A stretch of 36,262 bases of DNA. Source: Defluviitaleaceae bacterium (GTDB taxonomy: Bacteria; Bacillota; Clostridia; Lachnospirales; WRAX01). This document shows positions 33,511 to 36,262 of the stretch, piece by piece; the stretch's first letter is position 1, and each line of letters begins with the position of its first letter. Where the stretch lies: NCBI GenBank assembly GCA_009780415.1, contig WRAC01000028.1:1-36262 (forward strand). The letters are read 5' to 3'. A program made the position numbers and the translations under genes. The notes below the pieces were generated by a model. The model did not search any database. It had not been told where the DNA came from and saw nothing but the letters and a program-made list of their open reading frames with translations.

Positions 33511-33580
33511 GAGGTAATTTCGCTAACGCGAAATATTGATTGAAATTCTTTTTGGATTGCCAAAAAGAATCAAAAAAACG
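33511..33580 (+). repeat. Dispersed two-hairpin element, copy B
   Basis: Best-preserved copy. Hairpin 1: ATTTCGC (33517-33523) and GCGAAAT (33528-33534), loop TAAC. Hairpin 2: ATTCTTTTTGG (33545-33555) and CCAAAAAGAAT (33560-33570), loop ATTG, followed by C and seven A. It lies 15 bases after the beta-mannosidase stop in the sense direction. Confidence 0.85.
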
Positions 33581-33586
33581 GCTGGT

Positions 33587-33632
33587 AATATTCCGCATTG
33601 TATTGTACAATGTATAATGCGGAATATTTTTT
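33587..33632 (+). terminator. Intrinsic terminator between beta-mannosidase and CitG-like gene
   Basis: Inverted repeat AATATTCCGCATT (33587-33599) and AATGCGGAATATT (33616-33628), perfect 13-base stem, loop of 16, with T at 33627-33632. The right arm also contains a TATAAT word (33613-33618) without a fitting -35. It ends only 16 bases before the CitG-like ATG, so it could attenuate that gene. Confidence 0.7.
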
Positions 33633-33648
33633 ATCTAAGGGAGAATAA

Positions 33649-34542
33649 ATGAACGCTGAAAAAATAGGCACCATTGCGATAAACGCACTGACGCGGGCGC
33701 TTGCCGCAACTATAAAGCCGGGGCTTGTGGACAGGAATTCAAACGGGGCGCGGAAGGACGTTGATTTCTTTACCGAGCTTGCGGCGATAAACGCCATGTC
33801 GCCCTGGCTTATTGAGATTGCGCGTTTGAGTATTGACAGCGCGAAGATGTCGCCGACGATACTTTTTTCGGATATAAGAAAACTCGGGCTGAAAGCCGAA
33901 GCGGATATGAATGCGGCAACCGGCGGGCTTAACACGTATAAAGGGAGCTTGTTCAGCTTGGCGTTGTGCGTTGCGGCGGCAGGCAGGTCCGTCGCGTCGA
34001 AAATTACGCCCGAATCAAACAGCGTTTGCATTCTTGCGTCTGAAATGGCACAGGATCTGTGCCAGCGTGAGCTGGATTCGCTGGACGTCAAAATCAACCT
34101 GATCGGCGAAACAAGTCTCTCAGCAGGCGAACGCGTTTACATGAAGTATAAGTTTACCGGGGCGCGTGGAGAGGCACAGGGCGGCTTCCAAACCGTGCGC
34201 AAGCAGGCCATGCCCGTAATACGGAAGTATAAAGACGACAAAACCGTCAGCATGAACGATATGTACGTGCAAACCTATATGACGTTGATGGCCCACACCG
34301 ATGACACGGGCATCTGCGCCAAGGAGAGCGACCTTGCCGTTGAAGAGGTGCGCGACCGCGCCAAGGGCATTCTGGAGCGCGGAGGGATCTTTACTCCTCT
34401 GGGACGCGAGAAAATCGAAAAGCTTGACGTTCACATGCGCGGACGGGGGCTGTATCCCGGCGCGTCGGGTGCGCTGCTTACCGTGGCGATATTCCTAAGT
34501 ATGCTGGAGGAAGGGTCGAAGGGTAAAAAGAGGCGGGTGTAA
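33649..34542 (+). CDS. CitG-family (triphosphoribosyl-dephospho-CoA synthase-like) protein
   Basis: A 297-residue protein of the CitG/MdcB family, which makes the prosthetic-group precursor of citrate lyase or malonate decarboxylase. It has the family framework: KPGLVDRNSNGARKDVDFF near residue 20, GLNTYKGSLFSLALC, TGARGEAQGGFQTVR, and GLYPGASGALL near the C-terminus. Two usually conserved His positions are changed: GA-H to GA-R, and NTH-KG to NTY-KG. No citrate lyase or malonate decarboxylase gene is in the window. GGGAG precedes the ATG. It may have a related but different substrate. Confidence 0.78.
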   Translation: MNAEKIGTIAINALTRALAATIKPGLVDRNSNGARKDVDFFTELAAINAMSPWLIEIARLSIDSAKMSPTILFSDIRKLGLKAEADMNAATGGLNTYKGSLFSLALCVAAAGRSVASKITPESNSVCILASEMAQDLCQRELDSLDVKINLIGETSLSAGERVYMKYKFTGARGEAQGGFQTVRKQAMPVIRKYKDDKTVSMNDMYVQTYMTLMAHTDDTGICAKESDLAVEEVRDRAKGILERGGIFTPLGREKIEKLDVHMRGRGLYPGASGALLTVAIFLSMLEEGSKGKKRRV

Positions 34543-34585
34543 TTACGGTACCGGCACACTCGCAAATTACCTAAGAACATTCGTA

Positions 34586-34626
34586 AATGAAAGCCGGCCC
34601 CCGATTTTAGGAGGCCGGCTTTCATT
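34586..34626. terminator. Bidirectional terminator
   Basis: Perfect 14-base inverted repeat AATGAAAGCCGGCC (34586-34599) and GGCCGGCTTTCATT (34613-34626) between the convergent CitG-like and metQ genes. With A/T-rich edges on both sides it can act in both directions. Confidence 0.85.
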
Positions 34627-34647
34627 AATATCGGCTGTAAATTGCCT

Positions 34648-35448
34648 TTAAAACACCGGCACAACCGCGCCTCTGTATCTTTCGAGTATAAAATCCCGTA
34701 CTTTCTCGGTCTGAAGAACCTCCAGCAGTTTTTTAATGTTTTCGCAATCCGCGTCTTCGCCCCGGACGGCTACTATGTTGGCATAGGGTGAATCCACGCC
34801 TTCCATGGCAACCGCGTCGTCCATGGGGTTAAGGCCGACGGACAGGGCGAAGTTGGTGTTTATTACCGAAATATCCGTCTCGCCCAGCAGCCGCGGCAGC
34901 ATGGCGGCTTCTATCTCGGTGATGTTGAGGTTTTTCGGGTTATGTGTTATATCGCCCGGAATGGCGCGCAGCCCGACGCCGTCACGCAGGGTGATAAGAC
35001 CGAGGCTCTCCAGCAGAAGCAGCGCCCTGCCGCCGTTTACCGCGTCGTTGGGTATACCGACAACCGCGCCGTCGGGAAGGTCGGCCAGGTCGTCTATCCT
35101 TTGCGAATATACGCCCATCGGCTCGATATGGACTTTACCGACAACCGCAATGTCCCTGCCGGTGTTTGCGATATAGTTGTCAAGGTAGGGGACATGCTGG
35201 AAGTAGTTTGCGTCAAGCTGCCCGTCGGCAAGGGCGGGATTCACAAGGGCAAAGTCGCTGAATTCGCGGATTTCAAGCTCGATACCGGCGGCTGATAGAT
35301 CAGCTCTTACAAACTCCAGTATCTCGGCATGGGGGACGGCCGTCGCGCCGATGACTATCTTGCTGGCGTCTTCGGAGCGGCTGGCGCAGCCCGCCAGGGC
35401 TAGGGACAGCGCGAGGATTGCGCATACTGCGGTTAAAAGCTTTTTCAT
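34648..35448 (-). CDS. metQ: MetQ/NlpA-family methionine-binding lipoprotein
   Basis: Substrate-binding lipoprotein of the MetNIQ methionine importer. 266 residues; signal peptide with lipobox LALAGC (Cys21). The mature part has the NlpA pattern VIGATAVPHAEIL, NYFQHVPYLDNY, the GVYSQ stretch and GIPNDAVNGGRALLLLE. AGGA lies about 10 bases upstream of the ATG. Encoded after metI, separated by 127 bases that carry one and a half copies of the dispersed hairpin element. Exact ligand (L- or D-methionine, or dipeptide) is not certain. Confidence 0.92.
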   Translation of the reverse strand: MKKLLTAVCAILALSLALAGCASRSEDASKIVIGATAVPHAEILEFVRADLSAAGIELEIREFSDFALVNPALADGQLDANYFQHVPYLDNYIANTGRDIAVVGKVHIEPMGVYSQRIDDLADLPDGAVVGIPNDAVNGGRALLLLESLGLITLRDGVGLRAIPGDITHNPKNLNITEIEAAMLPRLLGETDISVINTNFALSVGLNPMDDAVAMEGVDSPYANIVAVRGEDADCENIKKLLEVLQTEKVRDFILERYRGAVVPVF

Positions 35449-35467
35449 GTTTCACAAATCCTTTCTG

Positions 35468-35532
35468 TTTTTTGATTCTTTTTGGCAATCCAAAAAGAAT
35501 TCTAATAAATAATTCGCGTTAGCGAAATTACC
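35468..35532 (-). repeat. Dispersed two-hairpin element, copy C
   Basis: The minus-strand reading gives the same order as copies A and B: GGTAATTTCGC, TAAC, GCGAA, then the ATTCTTTTTGG / CCAAAAAGAAT hairpin (35500-35475) and an A-rich tail. It is in the sense direction of metI-metQ and ends about 20 bases before the metQ ATG. Confidence 0.82.
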
Positions 35533-35567
35533 ATTTTTTGATTCTTTTTGGCAATCCAAAAAGATGC
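35533..35567 (-). repeat. Half copy of the dispersed element (second hairpin only)
   Basis: Directly adjoining copy C. The minus strand has TCTTTTTGG and CCAAAAAGA (9-base stem, 35564-35543, loop ATTG) with the A-rich tail, but lacks the first hairpin. It begins about 9 bases after the metI stop. Confidence 0.75.
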
Positions 35568-35575
35568 AAAAAGAT

Positions 35576-36262
35576 TTATTTTTTATCCAGTTTCCTGGAA
35601 ATAAACTGACCTAAAAGCTGTATGCCTTGAACCAATATTACCAGTATTACGATGGTGCCGATCAGCATGTCCGTCCGAAACCGCTGGTAGCCCTCGCGCA
35701 GGGCCACGTCACCCAGCCCGCCCGCGCCGATCACGCCCGCCATAGACGAAAATGTTATCAGGTTTATGATGGTAATCGTATAGCCCGAGGCCAAGCCCGA
35801 CGCGGATTCCGGCAGCAATACCCGGAAAATGATTTGAACCGGGTTCGCGCCAGCCGATATCGCGGCCTCGATAATGCCGTGGCCCAGCTCGGCAAGGGCG
35901 GCTTCCACAATCCGCGCCACAAAGGGTATAGCCGCGATTGTAAGCGGCACTATGGCGGCTGTCTTTCCTATGGAAGTGCCTACAATCAGGCCGGCAAGGG
36001 GGAACACGGCGATGATGATGATAACGAAGGGTATACTGCGACCTACATTTACCACAAAGCTCAGTAAGCGGTTGACCGCGCGGAATTCGCATATGCCGCC
36101 GGATTTTGTAATGTACAGTATTATACCCAATGCTGTGCCGATGATTATGGCGAATAAAGCGGAAAACCCGACCATGTACAGGGTGTCCAGCGTCCCGCGC
36201 CACAGCGTGTTCCATGAATTGCTCAAATACGAGTCAATATTGTCCCATCTCCCGCGCGAGAA
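35576..36262 (-). CDS. metI: Methionine ABC transporter permease, start beyond window
   Basis: Permease of the MetNIQ importer: about five membrane helices, the N-terminal TLDTLYMVGFSALFA, the EAA loop GIIEAAISAGANPVQIIF, and MAGVIGAGGLGDVALREGYQRF, all typical. A TTG at 36226 would give a 216-residue protein, the usual length, but it has no Shine-Dalgarno and the frame stays open to the window edge, so the true start may lie just outside. metN is expected upstream, beyond the edge. Confidence 0.93.
   Translation of the reverse strand, partial: FSRGRWDNIDSYLSNSWNTLWRGTLDTLYMVGFSALFAIIIGTALGIILYITKSGGICEFRAVNRLLSFVVNVGRSIPFVIIIIAVFPLAGLIVGTSIGKTAAIVPLTIAAIPFVARIVEAALAELGHGIIEAAISAGANPVQIIFRVLLPESASGLASGYTITIINLITFSSMAGVIGAGGLGDVALREGYQRFRTDMLIGTIVILVILVQGIQLLGQFISRKLDKK

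Noticed and set aside
33570-34097. 175-codon minus-strand frame opposite the CitG-like gene
   Set aside because: Ser/Ala-rich antisense shadow; the CitG-like frame has a Shine-Dalgarno and family motifs.

Overview
The window is chromosomal DNA, with about 30 recognisable genes, from what looks like a strictly anaerobic member of the Firmicutes (class Clostridia). The evidence is the yceD-rpmF-plsX-acpP-rnc block, the comFB-efp pair, ECF-type transport, Gram-positive style Shine-Dalgarno and sigma-A promoter sequences, and an oxygen/peroxide defence operon of reverse rubrerythrin, flavodiiron protein and rubredoxin. No rRNA, tRNA, CRISPR array, integrase or transposase was found.

Layout. 1-7371 (minus strand): glgB (cut by the left edge), efp and a ComFB-like gene; yqeG and lgt; then an operon of ECF S-component, GT39-like membrane glycosyltransferase, PHP phosphoesterase and exonuclease III. 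7507-12506 (plus): a short FtsH, a small AT-rich island with a ribbon-helix-helix and an XRE regulator, then the ribosomal/lipid block yceD-rpmF-plsX-acpP-rnc driven by a consensus promoter. 12503-16959 (minus): PAP2 phosphatase, Hpt protein and dnaE. 17043-19243 (plus): CapA-like protein and a sugar-1-phosphate nucleotidyltransferase-like protein. 19391-23254 (minus): rubrerythrin, HD-GYP protein, flavodiiron protein, rubredoxin and a possible 41-residue ORF. 23319-30875 (minus): a complete peptide/oligosaccharide-type ABC transporter (binding protein, two permeases, two ATPases), a 27-codon ORF and a MATE exporter. 31078-34542 (plus): a GH2 beta-mannosidase and a CitG-like protein. 34648-36262 (minus): metQ and the start-truncated metI.

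How the parts fit. The ABC operon and the beta-mannosidase are divergently transcribed from two near-perfect promoters in one 200-base control region. This suggests uptake and hydrolysis of manno-oligosaccharides rather than peptides. The rubrerythrin operon couples O2/peroxide reduction to a tandem-HD/HD-GYP protein, hinting at a link to cyclic-dinucleotide signalling.

The two observations most worth follow-up are these. (1) The flavodiiron gene has its C-terminal rubredoxin-like domain in the -1 frame, directly after a dnaX-type A AAA AAG heptamer in the correct reading phase. It is either a programmed frameshift producing two isoforms or a homopolymer indel. (2) A dispersed element of about 70 bases with two hairpins occurs three times (plus one half copy), always between co-directional genes and in the sense orientation.
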